Origin: Linnemannia elongata
Lineage: Eukaryota > Mortierellomycota > Mortierellomycetes > Mortierellales > Mortierellaceae
Direction: 5' to 3'
NCBI GenBank assembly: GCA_036320915.1
Contig: JAXBDG010000011.1
Span: 1,696,501 to 1,760,500, forward strand
DNA: 64,000 bases
Shown: positions 42,394 through 54,983 of the stretch, one piece after another
Numbering within the stretch: position 1 is the first letter of the stretch
Layout: every line of letters starts with the position of its first letter
The notes under the pieces: model-generated
Told to the model about the DNA's origin: nothing
The model's database searches: none
The model's input: only the letters and a program-made list of their open reading frames with translations
Translations under genes and position numbers: made by a program

Positions 42394-45300
42394 CTAAGCG
42401 TACAGTTTACGGCGGTTGCGCTTGATGACCGCATTCAGCTGGTTCTCAAGCATTTGCGTCTCCATCTTGGCATTGATCACCTGCAACTCAAGATCCTCCA
42501 CGCTGCGCGCCGTCGCTCCTCCCGCTGCGGCAGATGTCAGACTTGGACTTGAGTGGCTAGTGTTGGATCCACTGTTCTTGTCCTGCTGCTGATGCTGCTG
42601 TTGTTGGTTCTGTTGCTGTTGCTGTTGCTGCTGTTGTTGTGAATGTCCGCTGGCCATGGGCCAGTTGGGAGACATCATCAACGAACTAGCCTGACCAGGT
42701 CCGAAAAAGTCCAGCGCGCTCATCATGGTCGCCACATCCAGGGGTTTCCCATTCGTGTTGCCATACAGCGACTGCGAGGACTCGGGCTGACGACCAAGGA
42801 GATTCGACATCGAATAGGGACTTCCAGAGTTGTTGTGGTTGGTATTGTTGTTGCTGTTGCCGTTAGGCATGCCAAGACCAGGAGGCGGGCCTGTAACGGA
42901 GCTTCCCATCATAGGCGAATGTTGTTGTCCATATCCGTTCATATCGTACTGGCCTCCGTCCGAACTATCCTTCATGTTCGCTGCTGCCGAGTAGCGATCT
43001 GACCGGATGCTGGGCGAGTTCAATCCCATCAACAGATCCGACTTGACCTTTGCCGATCGAGCCGCAGCAGAGGTCAATCCATTCATCGCTTGAGAATTGG
43101 GTTGCTGCTGTTGCTGCTGAGTAGAAAGCTGGAGTCGAGGTTCGACCAAAGGGGATCCGGGGGTCGAAGAAGGACGGGACCTCGATCCTCCGTTCAAAGG
43201 GGCATTCATTCCAGAGTTCAGAACACCCTTGACTGATTTGATCTCCTTGCGCTTAGAACCCAAAGGAAAGTTCTGCAGTGACGAAGGGGAATCGGGCACT
43301 CCTTGCTTTTGCTGCTGTTGCTTCAACGACGCAACTTGCTGTTGCTGTCCATCCTGCTTCTTATCACCTTCTATTGGACACAAAAAAGACATGCAAAGTA
43401 ATAAGTATGGGATGACTGGTATGACAGCATCAGGTGGGAAAGACAAAAGTGTCTGCAAAAGAGTGTCGTTGCACTCTGACGCACCTTCCTATGGTTCGCC
43501 CGGCATGGGTGTCGCATAGAACGGTGTGTTGTCATTCGGCTTTCATTCCGCGAGAGCTGCTGGTATCGTCCACGTCCCCCATGGTTCAATTGTTTTGTTG
43601 TGATTCATTCAGCTCTTGTCCATTGTCCATGTCAGCTCCACATCCACGTTCACGTCCACGTCCACGTCCATGTCCATTACAACTTATCGTTCAACGCCAT
43701 CGCTGTAATCAGAAAATAGTCCATCTACGTCGTCTCTCTCCAACACTCCATCTCTCACACTACCAACTCGTTCGTTCATTAGCCAGTCCAAAGGCATCTA
43801 AAGAGTCCACGTTGAGGGGACTACTCAATTATAAGTCCACGCATCATCACTTCTGGATGGGATAGCCTGTAAAACGCACCTGAGATCGCATCGTTGCTGT
43901 TGCTGTTGTGGTTGGAATCCATGTTGTCATGACCGTTTGCCATACGGTATCCGTTCAGTCCGTTGCTCGGCATAGGGTTCTGAAGAGCCTCCATCAGCGA
44001 TGCCTTGGTCGCCCCCGAACTTGGCAAGCGAGCAGACATGATTGCTGGGTCCTGGAAAGCCAGGGAGTTATAGGGACCTATCAAAATTAAATGCATTTCA
44101 AGGATTAAGAATAAGCGGCAGGTACTCAAAATCCGTATTACAGTAACAACCAGGACTCCATCACTAAAATAATCAATTGAACGCTGCTCACCGTTGTCGT
44201 TGCTCCAGCCGTTTATCCTGGAGGATGCCTGCTGCTGTTGCGTCTGCTGTTGCTGAGATCCAGACCAGTTGCCCATATCAGAGCGTGCAAGGGACTCCAG
44301 ACCAGGAGGTGGGGACTTGATCATCGAAGGGTTCAATGTGTTGCGAGTGATTCCGGGAGGGCCATTGCGTTGAGAGTGGGTCTGCATCTGTTGGTGGTAC
44401 TCTGCCATGCGAGAGCTTGGGGTCGACTGCATGTTGTCCATGCTAAGTTGGGCCATGTTTCGCTGAAGCATGTGAGTGTCCTGCTTGTCGCCTGCATTCC
44501 ACATTCCATTAGGAGTGGAGACCTGTCGGTGGAGTAGGGGCGAAGTCTGGAAGGACTGCTGCTGTTGCTGTTGCTGCTGCTGCTGTTGCTGTTGTTGCAA
44601 TTGCAGCTGTTGCTGCTGCTGTTGGTGGAGCTGTCGCAAGTGTTGTTGCTGTTGCTGTTGCTGTTGTTGTTGGAGTTGATGCTGTTGTTGCTGGGCATTG
44701 AGTGAGCCGTTTGCCGCACCAAAGCTGACGTTAACGTTGGGGAACAAGGCGCGAAATCCTTCTTGCATAGAGGGCGACATGATGGGGTCCGAGTAGCTGT
44801 CAAATCCATAAGAATCACCAAACTGGTTGTCCATAGCGAATCCAAAGCGAGATGTCTGTCTTGGCTTGCCAGGGATAGGTGGGCCCATAGGACGTTGCCG
44901 TCCAGCCGCATCAAACTCGGATTCGTCCAAGAAGGATCGAGTTGGGCCAGCGGGAACAGCAGATCGCCTCATAAGAGGCTCGTCATCCATCGAGAAGGGG
45001 TTAAAGGAACCGGTGTAGTGACCGGGTGTGACGGGAAGGTTAGAAAAGGCCGAGAAACTGTCCAGACCAAACGAGCCAGGGGTGTCCCGTCCGAGTTGCA
45101 TCATGCCGCTTCCGAGGGTGAGAGGCTGGGTGGATAAGGAGGCGTCAGGGTTGAAGGTAAAAGAGCCAAGAGACAAAGTGGGTGCCGTGACAAACAGGTT
45201 TTCCACTTGAGCCTTCCGCCGTTGCTCTTCAAGCTCGAGCAGCTCTCGTTCCTGCTTTTCCTTGGCCTCTGCAGCTTGTCGTTCCCGTTCTTCCTTTTCC

Positions 45301-47588
45301 TTCTTCTCTTGGGCCTCCTTCTCGGCCTGCAAACGCTCTTTCCTCTTCTGCTCTTTCTCCTTCTCTAGTTGGGCCTGCATTTTTTGCTCCATCTCCTGCT
45401 GCTGCTTCTGTTTCTGCAGCTCTTGTTGCTCCCTCTCCTCCTCCTGTTGGCGCTGTTTCCGGAGCTTTCGGTTCAAAACTTCGGCCTGTTGCTCAGTCTC
45501 TTCCTGCTGCTTCAACTGCTGTTTCATAAGCTTCCGCTGTTGTTCCTGTAGTTGGCGCTGTTCCTGCAGCAATTGTTGTTTCGCTGCCGCTTCGATAGCC
45601 AGAGCCTCAGCAGGTGTTGGTGCATCTAAATAATAATAATGCAGAATGGTGTATTAGTCAAGTGACTTTTCTCAATTCCAAGGTTAAAATCGTAATAAAA
45701 TTCGAGCCAATGAAAAGAATGGCAGGGTGACTTACAATCCAAAGCCGGTGAGTCGTTGGTATCTTTGTTTGCATTATTGACGACAACACTGGTGATAATG
45801 GGCGTGGTAGAGCCCTTTGCACGGAGTGGTGGGGGTTCAGTCAACTTTCGGGAGAGCGGAAGTGAGTTGATTAGAGTCGGTGTTGAGGGATTGCTTCCGA
45901 TCTTGGCCCAGGATGCTGTTGCCGGGAGAGCTGAGCCTTCATCATCCCTGTCGTCCGCTACTGACCTCTCTCCCGGTACTGGCCAATCCACCAGTGATGA
46001 TGCCACAGGAGAATGGGTTGATGCCACAGTAGCAGGTTTCGTCCTTGGGGTGAGTGAGGAACTGGACGATTGGGTGGGAAGTGCAGGGCGACCGAGAGCA
46101 GAAGGCCTGTGTATGTATGGGTCATACGGCACCATGTTGTCCTGCAGGTTATGTTTCCCACTGTAATAAAGAGGTGGAAAAGAAAAAATTGTCAGGGGTA
46201 TGTTCAATGAATGCACTCCTTTTTTTCTCATCCACATATCATGCAGAAAATGCTAGACCATACTCAACAAAGTATTTTGTACACATACCTGACTGCTAGG
46301 TCCTCCTTGGAGTAGCTGTCAGCATCTTCGCCTGGCTCATGCAGGTACATGCACCCAGGGTTTTGACAGGACATGCCGCGAAGATAATAGGAGCAGTACT
46401 TGGTTGTCCCATATGATGCTCTATGAGGCGATGCAATCGCATAAATGGAGACGGAATTTTTGGCGGGGTGGTCAGACATCTCCAAAATTAACCTTCCCTC
46501 TCCCCCATCAGCAGCAGCTGGGGCAAAAAGGATCTCAGATTGAGTTTAGACATATATCACATTTTTGGGATATCGACTGCGGGGCTTACCTAAGAATCTT
46601 GCCATCCCATATGCTTCCGTCGATTGCAGCAATGGCCTTTGCTGCATCCTCCTTGCGCACATAGGTGATATATACACCCAGACTAGGCTGACCTGGCACT
46701 GCTCCTGGCATAGGCATAGGTGAATTCCTCCGGTTGACAACTACCTTGGAGATCTTGCCATACTGCCCAAAGTACTCTTGTTGTCTCAGGGCATGCTATC
46801 AACAACGAAGTCAGGGAGAGAAAGGGGGCAAGGGAGTGGTTAAAATCGAGCCTCTGTTTGATTTGCATTTGCAGGGGGGAAAGGTTAAGAATGGAGCCAT
46901 TGGAGATGTGACATACCTCGTCGTTGGCAAGTTTCGTTGGCAAGCCAATGACATAGACCAGACTCTTTTGCACAACCCTCATGTTGGCTAGGTGCTTCCG
47001 GTTCATGGCTTCGATCTCCTTCTTTTCTCGCTCCTTTGCCTTCTTCTCATTTTTGATCATGGCAAGTCTTATATGGGCATACAGGGTAGTTTGTAAAACA
47101 AGGTGGTGTTAGACATTGAACGCAAAATAAAGCAAAGAGCAAGGAGAAGTGAGCGGCGAACCAATGGATATCCAGATTTTAAAAAAAGCTGGCGTTTGTC
47201 AGCAGAAACAGCTGAGATGATGATGAGCACAGCACAGCAAAACACACACATAATGCAAAGGCACTTACTCATCCGCAGAGATGGGAATGAATTCCACAGT
47301 CTCTTCCGAGTACACTCGACGACAAGCTGGGCATCGACCATTCAGGTCTTCTTTGATATGGTGCCAGCAGAAGCGGCAAATCTATCATATTTGGTGGCAA
47401 AACAAAAAAAAACCAAAGCTTTCTTTGTCAGTATACCAAAGTTCTCGCTTTCTTACACTCTCTGGACTTGTCAAACTCTTTGTCGTTGTTACCTGGTAGC
47501 CGCATGGACAGGGACGGAAGTTTCTGTCAGAGATGTCGAGTTCTTCCATGCAAAGAGGGCAGTCAAAGTCTTCTTCGTCGGACATCAT
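42394..47588 (-). CDS. NOT4: CCR4-NOT subunit Not4/CNOT4, RING E3 ubiquitin ligase
   Basis: Not4 ubiquitinates targets on stalled ribosomes and in mRNA decay as part of CCR4-NOT. Nine exons, all in phase: 47588-47493, 47381-47269, 47067-46917, 46795-46590, 46420-46289, 46160-45736, 45625-44192, 44077-43880 and 43370-42394; 1243 residues. A C4C4 RING (CPLCMEEL...CPCGYQICRFC...CPACRR) occupies about 10-56. A charged linker, an RRM (SLVYVIGLPTKL...GVYITYVRKEDAAKAI) and a C-x8-C-x5-C-x3-H finger (CSYYLRGMSCQNPGCMYLH) follow. The rest is disordered: a Glu/Lys/Gln coiled coil, polyQ tracts in exons 7 and 9, and a C-terminal helix (EDLELQVINAKMETQMLENQ). It is longer than yeast Not4 (587). Confidence 0.95.
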
Positions 47589-48654
47589 GTCGTAAGTAGT
47601 TTGGTTGAGAATGGTGGAAAGTGTTGAAGGGGGAGTAGAGTGGGGCTAGTGAGATGGGCTTCCAGGTACGAGAGTAGGAAGTGTGAAATGGATGAGGGAA
47701 GGGTGGAAGAAAAAGATGAAGAAGAGGTAAAAAGGAAGAAAGCTGGTTACGGGCTGAAGAGGGAGTAAAAAAAACAAGGGGTCAGGTCAGAGAGAGATGG
47801 TCGAGTGAGTTGGAAGGAGTGTGTGAGGGGTGAAAAGTGAAAAGGGGAGTGAGTTGAGTAAAGTAGCTGAGGGAGAGTCAAAAAGGGACCAGAATAGTGT
47901 GAATTCGAGTGAATGTCGAGTGGTGCTGTCACGAAGGAGTAGGAAGACGATTGATGTGTGTGTCTGAGGAATGGTGCTGTTGATGAGAGTAGAGAGTAAA
48001 GAGAATCAAAAGGTCCGAAGAATAACAAGGATTGACTCGGTTGACGATTCAAAAGCAGAGAGCAAAGTAAAAAAAAAAAGGCTTGAAAGAATAGAGGAAA
48101 AAAAGAGCAGCAAGCTCAAAAATAATAAAAAAACAAAAGTCAAAAAGTTTTGATGACGTCACAAAAAGCATGCTGAGCATGGACGACCATGCTCACATAT
48201 TTTCTGTGCTCGTTGTCGCCTTCAGTAGAAATAGAGAGCGACTGCTGGTCTAGTAATATTTATTCTTCTTGCCAGCAGCAGACGATGTTTTCATAACTCA
48301 ATGGATTGGAGAATGAGTCGAGGAGATCACAAGGAAAGATCACTGTTGAAAAAAATCCTGGTATCTGCATAGGATCTGTTCTTTAGTTGTTAGATCAGCC
48401 CAAGTCTAATTATTGGTGGCGTCCAGTTGTTTCCCTTGCAGATCAAAGCCCCTTAAGATAATTTCAACTGATCCTGCTGAAAAGAAAGAACAGCAACAAG
48501 TCAACCAAACAGCAGTCCCGCAAAAAAAAAAGAAAAAAAAGAAAACACAACACACTGACAAAAAAAAACTCTCACAAGTGTCGATTGTTTTGCTGTTTCG
48601 CTTCTTTGTCCTTACCCATCTCTCTTCCCTTACCACCCACCACCCACTCTCATC
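47589..48654. promoter_or_regulatory. Divergent promoter between NOT4 and NOP56
   Basis: These 1066 bp separate two housekeeping starts. A TGACGTCA palindrome lies at 48154-48161. Thirteen bp further on, TGAGCATGG (48174-48182) and CCATGCTCA (48187-48195) form a perfect 9-bp inverted repeat with an ACGA spacer. The remainder is purine-rich on the plus strand. Open frames here are low-complexity. Confidence 0.45.
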
Positions 48655-50718
48655 ATGGTAAGGCACGCGGGACAACACACGCACCTACACACTCAGCAAC
48701 AGCAACTACTCCCTCCTCAACATACTCCTCCACGCACTCTCTCTCGCCACAACATAAATGGAGCCTCTCGACAAAAGACCTGATCTGGTCACAACAGCAA
48801 CAATAAACCGACAACAACAGACAAAAATAAAACATAAACAATGAATCAGAAAACTAACGACAATCACATCTCATCTCCATGATCTCTTGTCCACTTGCCA
48901 GGTTAACTACTTCTTGTACGAGAGCTCATCCGGATACGCTCTCTTTGAGCGTTTGGAGTCTGAGGAGATTGGCTCCAAGTTGGCTGATGTCTGCGAGGCT
49001 GCCACTGATCTCACCAAGTTCGGCAAGATGGTCAAGCTCAAGTCCTTTGCCCCTTTCAAGAGCGCTGCTCACGCTCTCGAGAACATGAACGACGTCTCTG
49101 AGGGTAATTCATCGCCTATATCGTATCCCCTTTGTTCGTCCACAATTCAATGGCTATTGCTTTCACTAGTTACTAACGTGTTTTTTTCTTATCCCTTCTC
49201 TCCTTCCACTCGCTCAATTGGACTTGCACAAATCTCTCCTTCAACAATTGAATCCGACAACCCGCCCAAATGCGAATCCTACTTGAAACTATCGACCTTT
49301 CTTTCAATCAATTGACGATACGAATGATATTCAGGCATCATGAACGACCACTTGAAGGCCTTCTTGGAGATGAACCTTCCCAAGCCCGGCAAAAAGTCCA
49401 AGGTCGTCTTGGGTGTCACCGAGAAGTCCCTTGCTGGATCCATCAAGGATGGTCTCGGATACGAGTGCGATGCCAGCGAGATCGTCTTGGACCTCGTCCG
49501 TGGTGTCCGTCTCTTTGGCGACAAGCTCTTGAAGCAGCTCAAGGAGGGCGATCTCGAGCGTGCTCAGCTCGGTTTGGGTCACAGCTACTCTCGTGGAAAG
49601 GTCAAGTTCAACGTTCACCGTTCCGACAACATGATCATGCAGGCCATTGCCCTCTTGGATCAGATGGACAAGGACGTCAACACTTTTGCCATGCGCATCA
49701 GGTTCGTAATTTCTCTTGGCTGGAGTATTCGCTATGGTATGCATCTATATATATTTGTTGGTGGCATTGAAAGCTAACATCTCCATCATTAATCAATGCT
49801 GATGCTTATTATAGGGAGTGGTACTCGTGGCACTTCCCCGAGCTGGTCAAGATTGTCAACGACAACTACAAGTTCGCCAAGCTCGCTCAGCTCATCAAGA
49901 ACAAGAACGATCTCTCCGAGAGCCACTTGGAGGCTTTGGAGGAGGTTACTGGCGATGCCGCTCAGGCCCAGCAGATCCTCGACGCCGCCCGTGCCTCGAT
50001 GGGTACCGACATTTCTGAAATCGACATGATCAACATCGAGAACTTTGCCAAGCGCGTCATCGACCTTGCCGACTACAGAAAGAAGTTGCATGAGTACTTG
50101 ATCTCGAAGATGAACAACGTCGCCCCCAACTTGTCTGCCTTGATCGGCGAGATGGTTGGTGCCCGTTTGATCTCCCACGCCGGTTCGTTGACCAACCTCT
50201 CCAAGTACCCCGCTTCGACTGTCCAGATTCTCGGTGCCGAGAAGGCTCTTTTCCGTGCCTTGAAGACCAAGGGCAACACTCCCAAGTACGGTTTGATCTA
50301 CCACTCTTCGTTCATTGGCCGCGCTGGTGCCAAGAACAAGGGTCGCATCTCCCGTTTCGTCGCCAACAAGTGCTCCATTGCTTCCCGTATTGATTGCTTC
50401 AGCGAAGTGCCCACGACCAAGTTCGGTGAGGCTATGAAGGAGCAGGTTGAGGAGCGTCTCGAGTTTTACGAGTCTGGCGCCACCCCCTCCAAGAACGCCG
50501 ACACCATGAAGAAGGTCATTGAGGGTCTCAAGGACGCTGCTGGTGAGGATATCGAGGCACCCAAGACCAACAGCAAGAAGAGAAAGGTTGTTGAGGAGGA
50601 GGCTCCTGCCAAGAAGTCCAAGAAGGAGAAGAAGGACAAGGAGGAGAAGAAGGACAAGGAGGAGAAGAAGGAGAAGAAGGAGAAGAAGGAGAAGAAGGAC
50701 AAGAAGGAGAAGAAGTAA
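48655..50718 (+). CDS. NOP56: Nucleolar protein Nop56, box C/D snoRNP core
   Basis: Nop56 is a core scaffold of box C/D snoRNPs, which guide 2'-O-methylation of rRNA in the nucleolus. Four exons: 48655-48657 (the ATG alone), 48902-49103, 49335-49701 and 49815-50718, 491 residues. The N-terminal domain ([20 protein letters not shown], then [20 protein letters not shown]) fits Nop56 rather than Nop58. The NOSIC/Nop domain includes [31 protein letters not shown] and [20 protein letters not shown]. The tail is the expected KKE/D repeat. The start is supported by the in-phase join ATG|GTT AAC TAC and by GTAAGG directly after the ATG. Confidence 0.93.
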
Positions 50719-53700
50719 ATCAGCTTTTCTTATGAGATAGCTGCATATATTTATCGTTAGGTCCGCGGAGAGGTTTTTTTCATTTCTTTATCCATTTTCT
50801 TTTTTCTTTCTCATAATCACCATCCATTGTAGAGTATTTTTCATTTTTCATTCATAAAAAACCATCCCCAGCACACTACTTTTCCCTGTTGAATGTCTGT
50901 TTGCTTGTTCGCTCGATGGTCATACTACTGCACCTATGGAAGGTGAAGAAATTTTCATGACGCGCTTTGCTCTTATTTTTTTTATTTCTATGCACTCCTG
51001 GAAGAACACCAATCTTCCTAGCAATTATCTCTAGCCCCTACGTGCTATCATGCCACCCTACATCCAAATTGTTATTCACAAAACACATATACACACACAT
51101 AGCTTTTAGCGCCCAGTAGACTACTTGAACTGTTGTTCTGAGAGCAAAAAATGAACCATTGAGAGCAAACCAAGACTCCACCCGCCCCGTCATCAGCTCA
51201 TAAAAGGTCAATGGTGTTGGTAACCATTGCTTAGCGTCGGCGCTCTTTCATATGTTTCATCCCAAGTGCATACTCAAGGTCGCTTCAAGGTGCATGTTTG
51301 TCGTTCCGACACGTTTGTATTGTTGTTCGCTTTTCTCGTCTGTTGTTGTTTATGTAGGTTTTTTTTTTTCCTTTGTGAGGTTTTTGGGTAGTAGGAGTAG
51401 TAGAGTACTCCTTCTTTACTCAGACGTTTTTAAACCTTCTCTTCTGTCCTCTGTCTATTTCTCCTCTTCAGGCTGGGAATAAATTATGTCGATGAGGTGA
51501 TGATGGGAGAAGAAGGACAGTAACCCGCAGATCTCAAAACACAAAACACGCAAAGAGAGACGAGAGAGGAACAACAATCATGGATGGAGGATAATGCATT
51601 CTTCCCTCCTTGCTTCAAACCCTTTCTCGCAATTCTATCTCTTTCCCCCTTTGTGTCTCCTGTGTCCGTTGGTTCTTCCTTGGCTTGAGCCTGTCCCTGT
51701 CCCTGTCCTACTGCAGCTCCTTGGTCTTGTTTATTCATGCAGTGTTACAATTGAGGGCATCAAGATTGGTTTGGTCGGTTGTGGATGAAAAGGGTACCGG
51801 GGGCTATGGAGTTCCTTTAGATCTTATTTTGATATACCTATAGTATTCGGACGAAGATCTTCCTTTCTAAGATCAATTTGGGTAGGCCCCGGATCATCTT
51901 CCTCATGATGTCACGATACACACACAAGCACCTTTTTTTTTTTTCAAGCCACTACTAGCTCAGAAATACTTTGCAAAGAGGGGGTAGCTCGGTTTTGTTG
52001 TTGCTGTCGAGTAAGGGGGGAAGGATAAGAAGGAATAATAACCCGAAGAAGAAGTAGGTGGAGTTTGGGGCAGTGAGAGAGGAACAAGAATAGCACAGGT
52101 ACTAAGTAGTTCGTTGACAGACGCGGCGGGTTTTGTGAAGGTAGAATAATAGAACTCTTTTTTATATTTCATTCAATTGAGCCGATTGAGGCAAACAAAG
52201 AGAGAAAAAAAGAAAGAAAAAAAAGGGACAAAGAGAAAAGCGAGGAAAAAGAATAACAACAACAGCAAATCAGACCCTCCATGTCCTTGTTCTTTCTTTC
52301 CCCTCGTTTTTTTTTTTTTTTTTTTTCTTAGCTCCCAATCCCGAGGAAGGGGAAGGAAGAATAAAAGAGAAACAATTGAAAGAAACGAAGATGGCGAAGT
52401 AGATTGAGGATGGATGCTGTGGTGGTGAAGGTAGGGTAAGATAGACAAATAAGCCAAGCCTTGCCTGGTATCTAGAGCAGTCTAGTCCCAAGCATCAGCC
52501 CGAGTAAGTGAGTAAAGGAGTGAGTGAGTGAGTGAGTGAGAGTGATTGAAAGAGGAAGAATTGAGAGTCGAGTCCCCGAAGTTTGTTGTTTGACATCATC
52601 GTCATTGATGAAGTACAGTCCTGTACTGTTGCTGTGACTGAATTGCAAATCAGATTGATATTTCAATTGAATTCTTCTTCTTTCTATTGAGTACGACTTT
52701 CTTGGTTGTTGACATTATTTTTTTTTCTTCTCTTCCCTTCGCCACCACTTATTTTCTCCTTCTCCTTCTCCATCCTCTTCGTCTTCTTTCTCTTTCCCTT
52801 CCTCTTCTCGTTCTCTCTCTCTCTCTCTCTCTCGTTCTCTCCCTATCTCCTTCCTCCACCCGCCCTTCTCTCTGTCGCCTGTCGTTCTCGGTCGATCGCA
52901 CCGACCCTCTTTTTTTTTTCTTTTTTTTTTTCTTTCACCTACTCATTCAAAACGACCAACTCTCATTAACCCTTTTACCCTCATACTCTCACATACACAC
53001 GCACATTCATTCACTCCCTCCTTCCCTCACACACTCAACCCTTCCAGAGACAACGCCTTTCTCTTCCTTCCTTCTTTACTTCACTACACCTGTTACGCTC
53101 TCATTTTCGCATTATTCATTATTAGACACAAAGGTAAAAAAACAAAAAAAAAACACAGCAGAAGGGAAACAACTCAAACCAGCTCTCACACTTTCACAAA
53201 CACAGACACAGAAGCAACGACAACATTTAACAATAGCACCAATAACAGCGGCGACGACATAAACAAACCACTAGGCGTTTGCTCTGTACCCTGCACGCTC
53301 TGTCTGTCAACAGAAAACCATACATTCCTCCTCCTCGCAAACACTCATGCACACCATGGGGCCATGTAAACACACTAGCTGGCGTAAAGAACGTGCATTT
53401 CTTTTCTTTATGAAATGGGAACAAAAAAAGCGGGACACGATGCAAAAGACAATTGTGGTTCACCATGGGAGGGGAGGCCAAGTTGTCTCGGTTTGAAATG
53501 AAAAGAAAAGAAAAAAAAATTGCGGGTTCCCGGACTGCGTTGAACGTTGGAGTGGGAAACGTAAAAAAAGTAAAAAGAGTCTATTTTCACTCCAGGCAGT
53601 TTGAGGCCATCAACAAACATACAACACGAATGTCATTCGACAAAAAGAAAAACAAGGAAAAAACGGTGCGGGTCCTCGCTTGTCAACCTGGGCTACCAAA

Positions 53701-54983
53701 TCAACCCCACCAACCAACCGACACCAACCAACGAACGACTCATAGCCATCGCCTATTGTGGCAACACAAAGCACCCGCCAACACCCTTCATCGCCTACCA
53801 CGCTACGTTTCAGGTTTTTCTTTCCTGGCTTATTATCGTTGTCTATCCGTCGTAGACACAGCCAGCCTCTTTTGCATACGGCAAGGACAGTCAGTTCACA
53901 GTCTATCGGAAGCAGTGTCAACAGGAGCGACACGTACAAAAACGGGAGTAGCAGCAGCATTAGTGTGGTCTAGTCCTCTCGCTTGCCCCTTGCTGCTGAC
54001 ACCTCTTCTTTTTTGTCGCAATCATCAACCACACGTCTCCAGGAATGCAACTACAAGCCCAGCCTTCCTTCTTCGCCATGATTCACTACCACGCCTCTGG
54101 AACACAGCTCGCATTAGCGACCCGGGCAGGCATCGACTATGCTTCTTTGTTTGTCTTTCTGGTTTTTTTTTGGGATGGGGCCCGCGTGTTTTTGGCCAGG
54201 CGACTATGACGACGGAGGAGGAGGAGGAGGAGGAGGAGGAGTAAGAGTAAAAGTGTTTTACCCTTTGAGCCTAAGGCTAACAGAGGGTCGTGCTAAAGAC
54301 GAACCAAGGACCACAAACAAAGGACAACACAAAAACCCAGACCATTGGAAAAAAAAAAGAGAGACGTGGCCTGCCCTGCGCTGCAGCAGCACCCACAGAA
54401 CAGACAGGAAGATAGACAGACATATAAGAACGGAGAGCATTCGGCGCCTGCTCTAGTCCATATATATCCTCGGGAATCTCTGGAGTTTGCTTTTTCCCCA
54501 CTCCGTTTGCCCTTGCCCGTCGTTCTCTCACTCTCTCTCTCTCTCTCTCTCTCGTCATACCTCGGACTAGAGATGATGATGGCCCCTCTTTTTCTCTTCT
54601 TCAAAATGTCCTTAGTGACTGAGTTGAACTGACGAAAGAACTTCTTTCCCGTTCCTTCCTTCGATAGATCGGATTTCTCAACCTTCGCACTTTGCAGACT
54701 TTGACTGTAACTCAACGACAGAGGGTATCTTTTTTCACTCTCCCAGTTCTATCTTATTGTACAACAACACAGGTAAGGCCATGATGGTGTTTATTGTTTT
54801 CTTTGAGTGGTGCGGAGAAGAGGGCGCACAAGAAAGAGAATATCAGAGCTCCTTGTGGAGTAACGACATGACTTGCCTGCCCGAACTACCAGTTGTACAA
54901 CACTGACCTGATCAGCCTGTTTGCATTATATTTTTTCCACCCGTTCTCGTACTTACACGTACGACTTTCAGCTCCTCTTTTAG
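50719..54983. other. Long interval without a convincing gene
   Basis: About 4.3 kb of homopolymer- and CT/GA-rich DNA: T-runs near 52308-52327 and 52910-52931, a CT microsatellite at 52814-52833, a GGA run at 54213-54242 and TC repeats at 54531-54553. Several open frames exceed 100 codons but are translations of these tracts (Leu/Ser/Phe or Lys/Arg). The last 1-2 kb probably contain the leader of the O-GlcNAc transferase gene. Confidence 0.4.

Noticed and set aside
49702..49814. Possible box C/D snoRNA in NOP56 intron 3
   Set aside because: There is GCTGATGC but no proper RTGATGA box C with a paired CTGA box D and terminal stem.
52687..53262. Open frame of about 190 codons, Leu/Ser/Phe-rich
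   Set aside because: It is a translation of pyrimidine tracts without splice-consistent or domain evidence.
53453..54244. Open frame of about 260 codons on the plus strand
   Set aside because: Composition follows low-complexity tracts (Lys/Arg, then poly-Glu from a GGA run); no domain, and it lies in the leader region of the OGT gene.
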